From NCBI GenBank assembly GCA_023511535.1, contig JAIMBK010000007.1:1-64000 (forward strand): a DNA stretch of 64,000 bases, in the 5' to 3' direction. Position 1 is the first letter of the stretch. Each line of letters opens with the position of its first letter. Position numbers and translations under genes: made by a program. The notes beneath the pieces were generated by a model. It saw nothing but the letters and a program-made list of their open reading frames with translations, was not told the DNA's origin and made no database searches. Origin of the DNA: Armatimonadota bacterium (GTDB lineage: Bacteria; Bacillota; Desulfotomaculia; Desulfotomaculales; Nap2-2B). Positions 16,252 through 24,563 of the stretch are shown here, piece after piece.

Positions 16252-16279
16252 TTAACATTTAGTTAACAGATAATTAACC
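16252..16279 (+). promoter_or_regulatory. PhoP box (direct repeats)
   Basis: TTAACA at 16252, TTAACA at 16263 and TTAACC at 16274 lie at an exact 11-bp period. This is the layout of the B. subtilis PhoP-binding TT(A/C/T)A(C/T)A repeats. A possible -10 (TAAAAT, 16297-16302) follows. The target is the alkaline phosphatase gene. Confidence 0.75.
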
Positions 16280-16383
16280 GGGTGAAAAACTGGCCTTAAA
16301 ATAGCTTTAATCTTTGGCTGCTAAAATTGGATTGCTTAATGTCGGTCGAAGACGTCGAATTTTCTAAGCAGGGAGGAAGGCAA

Positions 16384-18015
16384 ATGCGGGAGGAAAAATT
16401 AAAAATTGTTCGCGGCGCAGTTTTTCTGCTGGTGGCGCTTTTTTTCGGCGCGGTTATTTTAGGGGGCTGTACTGGCGATTCGGGGCGAAGTGACCGGGCG
16501 GAAACCTATAAAGGGGAGCCGGCGAAATACGTTTTTTTGTTCATTGGCGACGGCATGGGGATGCCCCAGATTAACGCCGCAGAAATTTTTTTAGGGGCCA
16601 CGGCGAAAAAGGAGTACCCGCACCTGGAAAAGCTCGGCTTTACCCAATTTCCTTCTCAGGGGATGATGACCACCTACGCGGCCGACAGTTTCATCACTGA
16701 TTCGGCTTCGGCCATCACGGCGATGGCGGCGGGACACAAAACGAACGACGGCGTGATTAACATGGACCCGGGCAAAAAAGTAAAATACAAGAGCGTTGCG
16801 GAAATGGCCCGGGATAAAGGGATGAAGGTGGGGATAGTCTCCAGCGTTTCGATCGACCACGCCACGCCGGCCGGTTTTTACGCCCACCAGCCCAGCCGCA
16901 ATAATTATTACGCGATTGCGCAGGAACTGGTGGCCAGTAATTTTGACTTTTTTGGCGGCGGGGGCTTCAAGCAGCCGCAAGGGAGTGACGGCAAGCAGCA
17001 AGATGTCCTCGCCCTGGCCAGAAGCAAGGGGTACAAAGTAATAAATAAAGCGGAGGAAATAAAAGCCTTAAAACCGGGGGACGGCAAAGTGATCGCGATT
17101 AACCCGGTTTTAGACAAAGAAAAAGCCCTAACTTACGCAATAAATGCCCTGCGCGGGCAAGACCCGGGGCTTTCCCTGGCGGAGTACACCGCAAAGGCAA
17201 TTGAAATGCTGGACAACCCGAAAGGCTTTTTCCTGATGGTGGAGGGCGGGAAAATAGACTGGGCCTGCCACGCCAACGACGCCGCCACCGCTATCCACGA
17301 TACGCTTGATTTTGACCGGGCCGTGGCGGAAGCTGTCGAGTTTTCCAAAAAACATCCGAAGGAGACCTTGATTGTTGTTACGGGCGACCACGAGTGCGGC
17401 GGGATGACCCTCGGGTTTGCCGGCACCAAATACGAGACCTATTTCGATCTGCTGGCGCACCAAAAAATATCTTACGATGAGTTCGATCTGCTTGTGGAGC
17501 GCTACCGTCGGGAGCATACCGCGGAAAACGCGAAAATCGAGGACTGGTTGCCGGCGCTCAAGGAAAACTTTGGTTTGGAAGGGCTGTCCGGGAAGGACCG
17601 GGAGGAGTTGGTCAATAAAGCAAAAGCCGGGGATCGGGAAGCCGCCTCCCGCCTGCGCCTGGTTTTGGCTCCGGAAGAAGTGGAAGACCTGAAAAAAGCG
17701 CTGGCGCTCAGTATGCTGGAAAAGAAGGAGCGGCCCCAGGACGCCAGAACGTACCTTCTTTACGGTGGCTACGAACCATTAACGGTTACCGTGACCCACA
17801 TTTTAAACCAAAAGGTGGGCATCGGCTGGACCAGTTACTCGCACACGGGAGTGCCGATCCCGGTTTACGCCGTCGGGGCGGGCGCCGAAATGTTCAGCGG
17901 CTATTACGATAATACCGATTTGTATAAAAAAATGTGCCTGGCCCTGGGGTTCGACCCGGCCCGGGAAAATGTCCTGGCCTTTTTGCCCGGAAAAGCAAAA
18001 ATGCTGGCGGCGTAA
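16384..18015 (+). CDS. phoA: Alkaline phosphatase, lipoprotein
   Basis: About 543 residues from the ATG at 16384, chosen because GGAGGAAGG lies just upstream and the N-terminus then forms a lipoprotein signal (AVFLLVALFFGAVILGGC). The alkaline phosphatase core is clear: FLFIGDGMGMPQ (metal Asp), the nucleophile TDSASAITAMAAG, SVSIDHATPAGFYAH, MVEGGKIDWACHANDAA, VVTGDHECGG and SYSHTGVPIPVYAVG with metal-binding His. It releases phosphate from esters outside the cell. The region between the last two metal motifs is longer than in E. coli PhoA, as in many Firmicute enzymes. It is probably induced by phosphate starvation through the PhoP box. Confidence 0.93.
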   Translation: MREEKLKIVRGAVFLLVALFFGAVILGGCTGDSGRSDRAETYKGEPAKYVFLFIGDGMGMPQINAAEIFLGATAKKEYPHLEKLGFTQFPSQGMMTTYAADSFITDSASAITAMAAGHKTNDGVINMDPGKKVKYKSVAEMARDKGMKVGIVSSVSIDHATPAGFYAHQPSRNNYYAIAQELVASNFDFFGGGGFKQPQGSDGKQQDVLALARSKGYKVINKAEEIKALKPGDGKVIAINPVLDKEKALTYAINALRGQDPGLSLAEYTAKAIEMLDNPKGFFLMVEGGKIDWACHANDAATAIHDTLDFDRAVAEAVEFSKKHPKETLIVVTGDHECGGMTLGFAGTKYETYFDLLAHQKISYDEFDLLVERYRREHTAENAKIEDWLPALKENFGLEGLSGKDREELVNKAKAGDREAASRLRLVLAPEEVEDLKKALALSMLEKKERPQDARTYLLYGGYEPLTVTVTHILNQKVGIGWTSYSHTGVPIPVYAVGAGAEMFSGYYDNTDLYKKMCLALGFDPARENVLAFLPGKAKMLAA

Positions 18016-18137
18016 AAGCCGGGGCGCGTAATGATTGGAAATCAAGCGGAAATCAGAGGCAAAACGGCGGGTCCTGCCCGCTGTTTTGAAGAGGTGCTGT
18101 CGCCTGACTACCCGGACGGCGGTGGTCATTGGTCCCG

Positions 18138-18187
18138 GCGCAACAAGACGCCGCCGGTTTGCCAGCCCCGGCAGCATCTTGTTGCGC
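18138..18187. repeat. Long imperfect inverted repeat between phoA and yibE/F genes
   Basis: GCGCAACAAGA and TCTTGTTGCGC form a perfect 11-bp outer stem. The inner arms extend it to about 20 bp with two C/A mismatches around a 10-base loop. It has no U-tract. The surrounding 18016-18287 region has no gene I can support; it also holds a second small hairpin near 18195-18220. Confidence 0.7.
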
Positions 18188-18287
18188 TTCCGGTCCCCGC
18201 AAGATTGCTCTTCGGGGAGCCGCCGCCCGGAGAGCGCCCGGTCCGGCGATGGTATCCATATCAAGGTAAAAGAGGCGGGGGAAGGAA

Positions 18288-19454
18288 ATGCGTTTTTTGC
18301 GGCCGGCCTTTCGGGGAGCGGAAGGAAAAGACCTTTTTTTTGCCGGCTTCATCGGGGCGGCCTGTATTTTTTTGTTTTTCTTTCCCGCCGGCTTTTCCAA
18401 TCCGCATCCTCAGGGGACCTGCCGGGCGCAGGGGCTGATTCTGGAAGTAGATAATTCTCACGTTCAAAAAATGGGCCTCGTCAATACCGGCGCGCAGGGA
18501 TTAAAGGTGAAAATTTTAAGCGGCCCCTTTAAAGGGCGGACGGTGAACGCCGTTAACCATTTCAAGGGAATCCTGGAATTCGACAAGGTTTTTCAGGAAA
18601 ATGACCGGGCGCTGATTGTGGTCGATTACGCCGGGGACGAGATTTTGCACGTCAATACCATTGACCATTACCGTTTGCCCCAGGAAGCGGTCCTTTTTTT
18701 CCTGTTTCTGGCGATCCTTTTGGCCTTCGCCGGCTGGACCGGCGTAAAGGCGGCGCTTTCTTTTTTGTTTACCGTTCTTGTTATCTGGAAAATATTGTTG
18801 CCCGGCTTTCTCAAGGGGCTGGACCCGGTCTTTCTCGCTCTGGGCGTAGTAACCTTGCTTGTTTTTTGCATCTGTTTTCTGGTTGCCGGGTTATCTTTGC
18901 GGGGGGTGACGGCTTTCGCGGGCGCTCTTTCCGGTATTTTCCTGGCCTGTTTGCTGGCCGTTCTTTTCGGGAAAGGATTTAAGCTCCACGGGGCCGTGTT
19001 GCCTTTTACCGAGACCTTGCTTTATTCCGGCTACGGTCATCTGGACATCACCAGGATTTTTTTTGCCAGCGTTTTTATCGCCTGTTCCGGGGCCGTCACG
19101 GATGTTTCCGTGGACGTGGCCGCTTCAATCGCGGAGGTGGTAAGCAAAAAACCAGGCATTTCAACCAGGGAAGCCGTTTCTTCCGGGCTTTCCGTTGCTC
19201 GGGCGGTGGTCGGCACCATGGCGACGACCTTGCTTCTGGCTTATTCGGGAAGCTACCTGGGCTTGTTGATGGTTTTTATTGCCCAGGGGACGCCGGTAAC
19301 CAATATTTTAAATTTAAACTACGTGGCGGCCGAGTTAATGCATACCCTGGTGGGCAGTTTCGGGCTGGTGGTGGTGGGCCCGCTGACCGCGGTCATCGGC
19401 GGTTTTCTTTTCACCCGCCCGAGGGGCCCGGGCGGGGCGGGTAATTCTCATTAG
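18288..19454 (+). CDS. YibE/F family membrane protein
   Basis: A 388-residue protein with an N-terminal membrane segment, an external beta-rich domain (about 45-125, VKILSGPFKGRTVNAVNHFKG) and about seven C-terminal transmembrane helices. The family signature is FFASVFIACSGAVTDVSVDVAASIAEV followed by GLSVARAVVGTMATTLLLAYSGSYL. YibE/F proteins are putative transporters of unknown substrate, often seen in Firmicutes. The start follows GGGGGAAGGAA closely. It stands alone behind the alkaline phosphatase. Confidence 0.88.
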   Translation: MRFLRPAFRGAEGKDLFFAGFIGAACIFLFFFPAGFSNPHPQGTCRAQGLILEVDNSHVQKMGLVNTGAQGLKVKILSGPFKGRTVNAVNHFKGILEFDKVFQENDRALIVVDYAGDEILHVNTIDHYRLPQEAVLFFLFLAILLAFAGWTGVKAALSFLFTVLVIWKILLPGFLKGLDPVFLALGVVTLLVFCICFLVAGLSLRGVTAFAGALSGIFLACLLAVLFGKGFKLHGAVLPFTETLLYSGYGHLDITRIFFASVFIACSGAVTDVSVDVAASIAEVVSKKPGISTREAVSSGLSVARAVVGTMATTLLLAYSGSYLGLLMVFIAQGTPVTNILNLNYVAAELMHTLVGSFGLVVVGPLTAVIGGFLFTRPRGPGGAGNSH

Positions 19455-19616
19455 CCAGGTTGCGGATTGATTGAACGCTGTGATGACCTAAATCCCTTCC
19501 ACGCATTCCCCAATGACGCTGCCCGCATGATTGCCCGCCTCCTACAAGCCTCGTACTGCCTATGGAAGCCTTTCATCATCACGGCAAGAAATACGCCCGC
19601 CACGGGGACGCAGCAT

Positions 19617-19674
19617 GTTAAGACAATGACCAGACCGGGCCTCTTTGGGGGACGTTTAACTTACCCGGCGCAAT
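19617..19674 (-). pseudogene. Relic of the DUF2325 gene
   Basis: Bases here match by eye the middle of the intact DUF2325 gene near 24202-24258 (shared GTTAAGACAATGACCAG and TTTAACTTACCCGG or CTTAACTTACCCGG). No open frame survives. The rest of 19455-19673 shows no gene. It marks a second partial duplication from the metal-uptake cluster. Confidence 0.6.
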
Positions 19675-20339
19675 TAGCGATGTCCACGGACCCGGTTACG
19701 GGCCCAATGAAATACATTATCCAGGAATTTTTGTGTCTTTTTAACCACCCCGTAGCCGGCATGCACATCGGGATCCAGGGTTGTTGCCAAAATAACTCCC
19801 GGCGGGCAAGTCACGCCGTCAAGGTAAACAAGATCCGCCTCTTCACCGTATTTCAGCAACACCTCCGCCCCTCCGGGGGCATGAAAGATACCATGAAAAT
19901 GCCACTGCAAGTCTTCGATTTCCAGACCTTTAAATAAGGGGTGCTCCGGTTTAAGTAGCTTATAAGGCCTCCCGTCCAGTTTTCCTTTCTCCCAGACACA
20001 CCTACCAGAACAATTTCGCGGATTTTGCCCGGTTTCGCAAAACTTAAAGCGGGGATCCTTTTGCTCCCAAACGCAACCGGGGAGCCACGGCCTGGTTACT
20101 TCACCAAAAGAGATAACCAGGCCGCCACTTTCCAGAAATCGGTTAATTTTATCCTTTACTGCGAACAGCATTTCCTGATTGGATTCCCGGGGGATAACCA
20201 GCACATCAAAAATGGAAAAATCCTTTTTGGGTAAGTCGCACGCATGGATTATAAAGTCAAAAAAAGGACGATATTTTTCTGAGTGAAAAAGATCGGACTG
20301 CCATTTGCTGCCGGAGTAAATTACCGCGATCTTATTCAT
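19674..20339 (-). CDS. ThuA/GATase-like protein, paralogue 1
   Basis: A 221-residue protein starting MNKIAVIYSGSKWQ. It has alternating strands and helices (FDVLVIPRESN, INRFLESGGLVISFGEV, HPLFKGLE, LQWHFHGIFHAP) like the ThuA or class-I-amidotransferase-like fold. The motif SFGEVTR-WLPGC is shared with the neighbour. No catalytic Cys is evident. The start overlaps the preceding gene by 8 bases, so the two are translationally coupled. Lying at the end of the ABC uptake operon, it may act on the imported metal complex. I do not recognise a named function. Confidence 0.6.
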   Translation of the reverse strand: MNKIAVIYSGSKWQSDLFHSEKYRPFFDFIIHACDLPKKDFSIFDVLVIPRESNQEMLFAVKDKINRFLESGGLVISFGEVTRPWLPGCVWEQKDPRFKFCETGQNPRNCSGRCVWEKGKLDGRPYKLLKPEHPLFKGLEIEDLQWHFHGIFHAPGGAEVLLKYGEEADLVYLDGVTCPPGVILATTLDPDVHAGYGVVKKTQKFLDNVFHWARNRVRGHR

Positions 20340-20988
20340 TCATCTTGCCCCCTTGCAACGCCGTTATCTCGGCCTCTATCCAGGCCAAGACATTGTCAAA
20401 AAGAATCTCCGCCGCGGCTATTCCGTGATAAGCGTGGCAAATAGCGTCAAGCTGACTGGCGGCCAGAATAACACCTTTTGTGGTTTGCCGGTCTATATAC
20501 ATCACCGGATGACCAATTTCATTGGTAACCAGGATCTCGGCACGGGGCGGAACGACAAAATGCCCGTGACAGCACCAGCCCGTCGCGCCTTTATGCCAGT
20601 GGAGGTCTTGCGCTCTTAACCCCGCCAAAACCGGATGCCCTTTTTGGATCGCCAACGGACCGTCGTCCGCGGGAACCACCCCGTCCCAGCGGCATCCCGG
20701 CAACCATTGTCTGGTAACCTCGCCGAAAGTAACAACGATTTTTCCGGCCTCAAGAAATTCCCTGATTTTTTCCCTTCCGGCGTACACCACTTCTTCATCT
20801 GTGCCCCGGGGAAAAATAAGGGCATCACAGGTCATCAGGTCTTCTTCCAAAAACCGGCAAACAGGCAGAATGATAAGTCTGTTCTTGTATTTGTCCTTTT
20901 CTAATACGCCCTGCTGGTAACTGATACCAGAATAAATCACACCAATTTTTACCTGCATTTGTTTCTTTACCGCCAATTTATCTGACAT
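20332..20988 (-). CDS. ThuA/GATase-like protein, paralogue 2
   Basis: A 218-residue paralogue of the next gene: IGVIYSGISYQQG, CDALIFPRGTDEEV, EFLEAGKIVVTFGEVTRQWLPGC, HPVLAGLRAQDLHWHKG and GVILAASQLDAICHAYHG. It carries several His near the middle and end (WHKG, CHGHFVVPP, CHAYHG) that could bind metal. The start follows GGAGAG. It lies 31 bp after the ABC ATPase gene in the same direction. Two adjacent, diverged copies suggest a heterodimer or subfunctionalised pair; the function is not known. Confidence 0.6.
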   Translation of the reverse strand: MSDKLAVKKQMQVKIGVIYSGISYQQGVLEKDKYKNRLIILPVCRFLEEDLMTCDALIFPRGTDEEVVYAGREKIREFLEAGKIVVTFGEVTRQWLPGCRWDGVVPADDGPLAIQKGHPVLAGLRAQDLHWHKGATGWCCHGHFVVPPRAEILVTNEIGHPVMYIDRQTTKGVILAASQLDAICHAYHGIAAAEILFDNVLAWIEAEITALQGGKMNE

Positions 20989-21019
20989 TCTTCATCTCTC
21001 CAATCCCTGAATTTTACTT

Positions 21020-21820
21020 TCACCCAACCTGCTCTGCCAAAGGGAAAGGAACAACTGTCAGCATTTCCTTGCCTTCTCCGTTAAAGCTCAAGATCCTGGC
21101 CTTAATACCGAAAAAACTCCTTAAATTGTCTTCGGTAACCACTTCCTTTGTTCTGCCGACAAGGTGTCTCTTTCCCTTACCCAGCATTAGCGTTTGATCG
21201 GAAAGCCACAAAGCATGTTCAGGATAATGGGTATTAATAAGGCAAGAAATACCCCTTTCTTTGGCCAACTTTTCCAAAAGTCCCAGGACCAGCATCTGGT
21301 TTTTAAAATCCAGGTGGGATTCTGGTTCGTCCAGGACAAGGACGCGCGGTTCAGAAGCCAGGGCCCGGGCAATTAAGACAAGTTGCATTTCCCCGCCGCT
21401 AATTCTTGAACAGGGTTTGTCGGCCAGGTGAGAAGCCTCGACAACCTCCAGGGCCTTCCGGGCAACGGCGACATCCCGGGCGGAAGGTACCCTAAAAAGA
21501 CCCAGGTGGGGAGCTCTGCCCATCAGGACCATCTCCAGCACCGTATAAGGGAACACAACGCTGTGTCCTTGGGGAACATAACCAATCTTTTTCCAGACCT
21601 CGCCGTTCCTGCCATAATCAAGCGCTTGCCCGTCAATAATCGTTTGCCCTTTCCGCCACTTCAGGATACCGGTCAGGCATTTAATCAAAGTTGTCTTGCC
21701 GGCTCCGTTCGGCCCCAGGATCGTTAAAATCTCGCCTGCCTCCAAAGAAAAGGATAGATTTTCAAAAAGGGCTTCGCCAGCTTTATAGCCAAACTCTCCC
21801 TCGCAAACTTCCAACCTCAT
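21020..21820 (-). CDS. FecE/BtuD-type ABC transporter ATPase
   Basis: The nucleotide-binding subunit of an iron-siderophore/heme/cobalamin-class importer. Walker A is GPNGAGKTT, the Q-loop is IGYVPQGHS, the signature is ISGGEMQ, Walker B is VLVLDEPESHLD, and the H-loop lies in LINTHYPEH. It is 266 residues, typical of the class. The ATG at 21820 overlaps the permease stop by 4 bases (ATGA), and GGAGG lies 9 bases upstream, so it is coupled to the permease. Confidence 0.92.
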   Translation of the reverse strand: MRLEVCEGEFGYKAGEALFENLSFSLEAGEILTILGPNGAGKTTLIKCLTGILKWRKGQTIIDGQALDYGRNGEVWKKIGYVPQGHSVVFPYTVLEMVLMGRAPHLGLFRVPSARDVAVARKALEVVEASHLADKPCSRISGGEMQLVLIARALASEPRVLVLDEPESHLDFKNQMLVLGLLEKLAKERGISCLINTHYPEHALWLSDQTLMLGKGKRHLVGRTKEVVTEDNLRSFFGIKARILSFNGEGKEMLTVVPFPLAEQVG

Positions 21821-22842
21821 GTCCAACAACCTCCAGTTCTTTTTAGCAAGAAGACAAAGAAGGGGGCACCACTTATCCCCGTCAGAATACCCAGCGGGAT
21901 TTCAGCGGCAGTCACCGTCCGGCCAATCAGGTCGATTAAAACCAGGAAAGTGGCTCCCAGCGAAACAGTAGCCGGCAATAAGGCCTTATGGTCCGGTCCA
22001 ACGATCATCCTGCCGAGATGGGGAATTACCAGACCCACCCAACCGATGATCCCGGTGACAGAAACCGCCGCTGCGGTCACCACAGTTACCGCCCCGATAA
22101 CCAGCCATTTTAACTGTTCAGTATTCACTCCCAGGGCACGGGCTTCCTCTTCGCCCAGGGATAAGATATTGATCTTCCAGCGGACCAGAAGAAGGACAAT
22201 TATCCCTCCCGTAATCGGTAATGCCACCAACCTTATATCTTCATAAGAGGTGCTGGCCAGGCTTCCCATCAACCAGTACGTGATTGCCGGCAGCTTGTCA
22301 TAAGGATCGGCAATATACTTGACCAGGGAAATTAAAGCAGTAAACACCGCGGAGATCACTATGCCGGCCAGAACCAACAGCAAGCGCGAATCCCCGTGGC
22401 TGGCCCTGCTTAGCCCGTACGCTATAAAAACACTGGCGATCCCAAAAGGAACGGCAAAGAACTGGACGAGGGCAGAGGGCCCGCCGAAGAGAATACAAAG
22501 GGTAGCGCCGAAAGCAGCTCCCGAAGTAACGCCAAGGATATCCGGGCTAACCAGGGGGTTTCGGAAAAGCCCCTGAAACGCGGCTCCCGAAACCCCCAGC
22601 CCCGCTCCTGCCAGCATGGCCAAAAGAACTCTCGGCAGTCTTTCCACAAGAATGACTGATTTTTCAATCGCCAGCGTCCCCGGCTGCACAGGAACGAGGG
22701 CGGAAAACAAAACCTTCACTACCTCGTTTGGCGTAATTGCATATCTTCCTACAAAAAGGGAAAGGATCAAAGCCAAAAAAGGGGCTAAAAGAAGGAAAAC
22801 CTTCCGCCACCCGCTACCGGGTTTATCTTCAGTTGTACTCAG
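21817..22842 (-). CDS. FecCD-type ABC transporter permease
   Basis: About 340 residues with roughly ten membrane helices and the FecCD signatures RLPRVLLAMLAGAGLGVSGA, FRNPLVSPDILGVTSGA, YWLMGSLAS, and the coupling-helix region GWVGLVIPHLGRM. The probable start is a CTG at 22842, 9 bases after AGGAGG. It gives the normal family length and avoids a long overlap with the binding-protein gene. An ATG at 22929 is possible but has no good ribosome site. The substrate is not readable from sequence: iron chelate, heme or corrinoid. Confidence 0.88.
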   Translation of the reverse strand: MSTTEDKPGSGWRKVFLLLAPFLALILSLFVGRYAITPNEVVKVLFSALVPVQPGTLAIEKSVILVERLPRVLLAMLAGAGLGVSGAAFQGLFRNPLVSPDILGVTSGAAFGATLCILFGGPSALVQFFAVPFGIASVFIAYGLSRASHGDSRLLLVLAGIVISAVFTALISLVKYIADPYDKLPAITYWLMGSLASTSYEDIRLVALPITGGIIVLLLVRWKINILSLGEEEARALGVNTEQLKWLVIGAVTVVTAAAVSVTGIIGWVGLVIPHLGRMIVGPDHKALLPATVSLGATFLVLIDLIGRTVTAAEIPLGILTGISGAPFFVFLLKRTGGCWT

Positions 22843-22858
22843 GACGAACTTCCTCCTT

Positions 22859-23926
22859 TTATTCAACAACGGGATGGACAATCTGGAAAGCTTTTTCCAG
22901 GGAAAGATCATAGCCATAAAAGGAAGCATAAAAATCTTTCAGCTCTTTCGCCACGGAATATTCAACAAAAAGGTCCGGATGATGAAGTTTGGCCAGCCAT
23001 TTTAACATCAAAGGCGATTCCACCGAAGGCGGGTCCCAGCGGTAGCCGGCCAGCGGGATCTTGTAAACGCGTTTATTTTTTACGGCACTGATCTGGCTCC
23101 AATCCTGCCCCTTGAGTTTGTTGCCGTAAAGATCTTCCGGTTGCAATTCGCAAAAGTTGCTGATATAGATGATTTCCGGGTTCCAGGCCAGGATCTGTTC
23201 CATATTTGCATTCCCCCAGCCGGAAATACTTTCGGCTACGTTGCGGGCGCCGGTGGTTTCTATCCAAAAATGGTTGTATGTCCCTTTACCCGCAGTACGC
23301 AACTGTTCGTTATAAAGGTACAGGACGCGGGGCCTTTTTTCTGGGGAGATGCCGGCGGTTTTCGCTTTGATATATTCGATCGTCCGGTGATGGTAAGCGA
23401 TTATTTGAGCAGCACGCTCTTGTTTGCCGAGAACGTCGCCGATAATCTCAAGCCAGCCTTCGAGATCCTCCTGGGTACCGTAACGGATAGCTATTACCGG
23501 TATTCCCGCCTTCTCAATTTTTTCAATCTCTTCTTTCTGATGGTCCCATTGGAAGACCACGTCGGGCTGGAGTTTAAGAAGCTCTTCCAGGTTAACGGTA
23601 AATTCTTGCTTGACAAAAGAAGTGGGGATATCTTTTAATTCAAGCGCCAGGGTACCCAGCAAACTCTTTTCCACGGCAGCCCTCGCCGTTGGGTGCATAC
23701 CGACGACTTTTTCGCCGCCGCCGTCCAGAGCATAAATTATCGACGGCAGCGGCATGGGCAAAACTACTATTCTGTCAACCCGCGCCGGGATTTCTACCGT
23801 TCTGCCCAGCTGGTCCACTATTGTTCTGGTTTGAGCCGCCGGTTTCGTTTCAAAGCGGCATCCTGCCAACATACCAGCTAGATACAATATTAATATCATT
23901 ATTGGTAATATTTTCTTGACAAACAT
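22859..23926 (-). CDS. FecB/BtuF-type substrate-binding lipoprotein
   Basis: A 355-residue extracytoplasmic binding protein. The signal peptide ends in the lipobox LAGC (about residue 22). TIVDQLGRTVEIPARVDRIVVL is the usual start of the TroA-like fold; VFQWDHQKEEIEKIEKAGIPVIAI, a long connecting helix and WNPEIIYISN follow. It heads the permease-ATPase part of the operon and is preceded by GGGGG. A damaged near-identical copy lies at 1988-2276. The neighbouring Feo genes and the chelatase-like surface protein suggest an iron or tetrapyrrole-metal ligand; this is inference. Confidence 0.9.
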   Translation of the reverse strand: MFVKKILPIMILILYLAGMLAGCRFETKPAAQTRTIVDQLGRTVEIPARVDRIVVLPMPLPSIIYALDGGGEKVVGMHPTARAAVEKSLLGTLALELKDIPTSFVKQEFTVNLEELLKLQPDVVFQWDHQKEEIEKIEKAGIPVIAIRYGTQEDLEGWLEIIGDVLGKQERAAQIIAYHHRTIEYIKAKTAGISPEKRPRVLYLYNEQLRTAGKGTYNHFWIETTGARNVAESISGWGNANMEQILAWNPEIIYISNFCELQPEDLYGNKLKGQDWSQISAVKNKRVYKIPLAGYRWDPPSVESPLMLKWLAKLHHPDLFVEYSVAKELKDFYASFYGYDLSLEKAFQIVHPVVE

Positions 23927-24029
23927 TTTATTTCCCCCTATCAGGAAGTCGATGGCACCGCGGATTAGCCGACAAAAAAGATTACTGTTTCTATAAAAAT
24001 CCCCTTCCCAAAAATACAGGGCCCGCCGC

Positions 24030-24059
24030 GGCAGGTCTTCCGCTGCCTGCCGCGGGGTA
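24030..24059 (-). terminator. Hairpin with U-rich tail between DUF2325 gene and binding-protein gene
   Basis: CCGCGGCAGG and CCTGCCGCGG form a perfect stem; on the minus strand it is followed by GGGCCCTGTATTTTT. It may end the upstream transcript or attenuate expression of the ABC genes. Confidence 0.65.
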
Positions 24060-24080
24060 CGTCCAAGAATTATCTCCTGG

Positions 24081-24356
24081 CTAAAGTTTAAGTTTCTGGC
24101 AAATCTGGGGCCAGGAACGCTTCGCGTAGACCACCGGGATATTTTTCTTGCCGGCCTGTTCTTTAATCATCGCAGCGATGGGATGACTGACGTAGTCCGT
24201 TAAGACAATGACCAGGCCGGTCTTCTCCGGAATGCTTAACTTACCCGGAGCAATCTTTTTCCGCCCCCGGAAATGGTAAACCGGATCAAACCCCAGTAAA
24301 GAGAGGTTGTGGGGGATTCTTCCCAGCCGGTCGCCACCAACAATGAATACGCCCAT
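24081..24356 (-). CDS. DUF2325 domain protein
   Basis: A 91-residue protein: FIVGGDRLGRIPHNL at the start, then LVIVLTDYVSHPIAAMIKEQAGKKNIPVVYAKRSW. This is the typical DUF2325 order (GGxxxR, D-x2-SH, A...K). The family is small, cytosolic and of unknown function, often near metal or redox genes. It lies 15 bp after the 54-residue ORF and has its own ribosome site (AAGGGGATAGGTT). A relic copy is at 19617-19674. Confidence 0.8.
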   Translation of the reverse strand: MGVFIVGGDRLGRIPHNLSLLGFDPVYHFRGRKKIAPGKLSIPEKTGLVIVLTDYVSHPIAAMIKEQAGKKNIPVVYAKRSWPQICQKLKL

Positions 24357-24371
24357 AACCTATCCCCTTCG

Positions 24372-24536
24372 TCATTCCCGGCCCCAGTTTTTGAGAAAAT
24401 CAAGTCCTTTGGTGGCCCATAACAAGTAGACAATTTTGTCTCCTTGCAGTCGATAGTTGATCAGCCACGGACCCTTTCGCAAGGACTTAACGAAGACCCC
24501 TTTCGGCTCCTCATCAAGAATGCGCACCTTTTTCAC
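24372..24536 (-). CDS. Small 54-residue protein
   Basis: An open frame from the GTG at 24536, preceded by AAAGGGGGAAAAA, encodes 54 residues starting MKKVRILDEEPKGVFVKSLR and ending LDFLKNWGRE. It is basic and amphipathic with no membrane helix. It fills the gap between the surface-protein gene and the DUF2325 gene, with short spacers on both sides, and has a good ribosome site, so it is likely real. The function is unknown. Confidence 0.6.
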   Translation of the reverse strand: MKKVRILDEEPKGVFVKSLRKGPWLINYRLQGDKIVYLLWATKGLDFLKNWGRE

Positions 24537-24563
24537 TTTTTCCCCCTTTGCCGTCTTTTCAGT

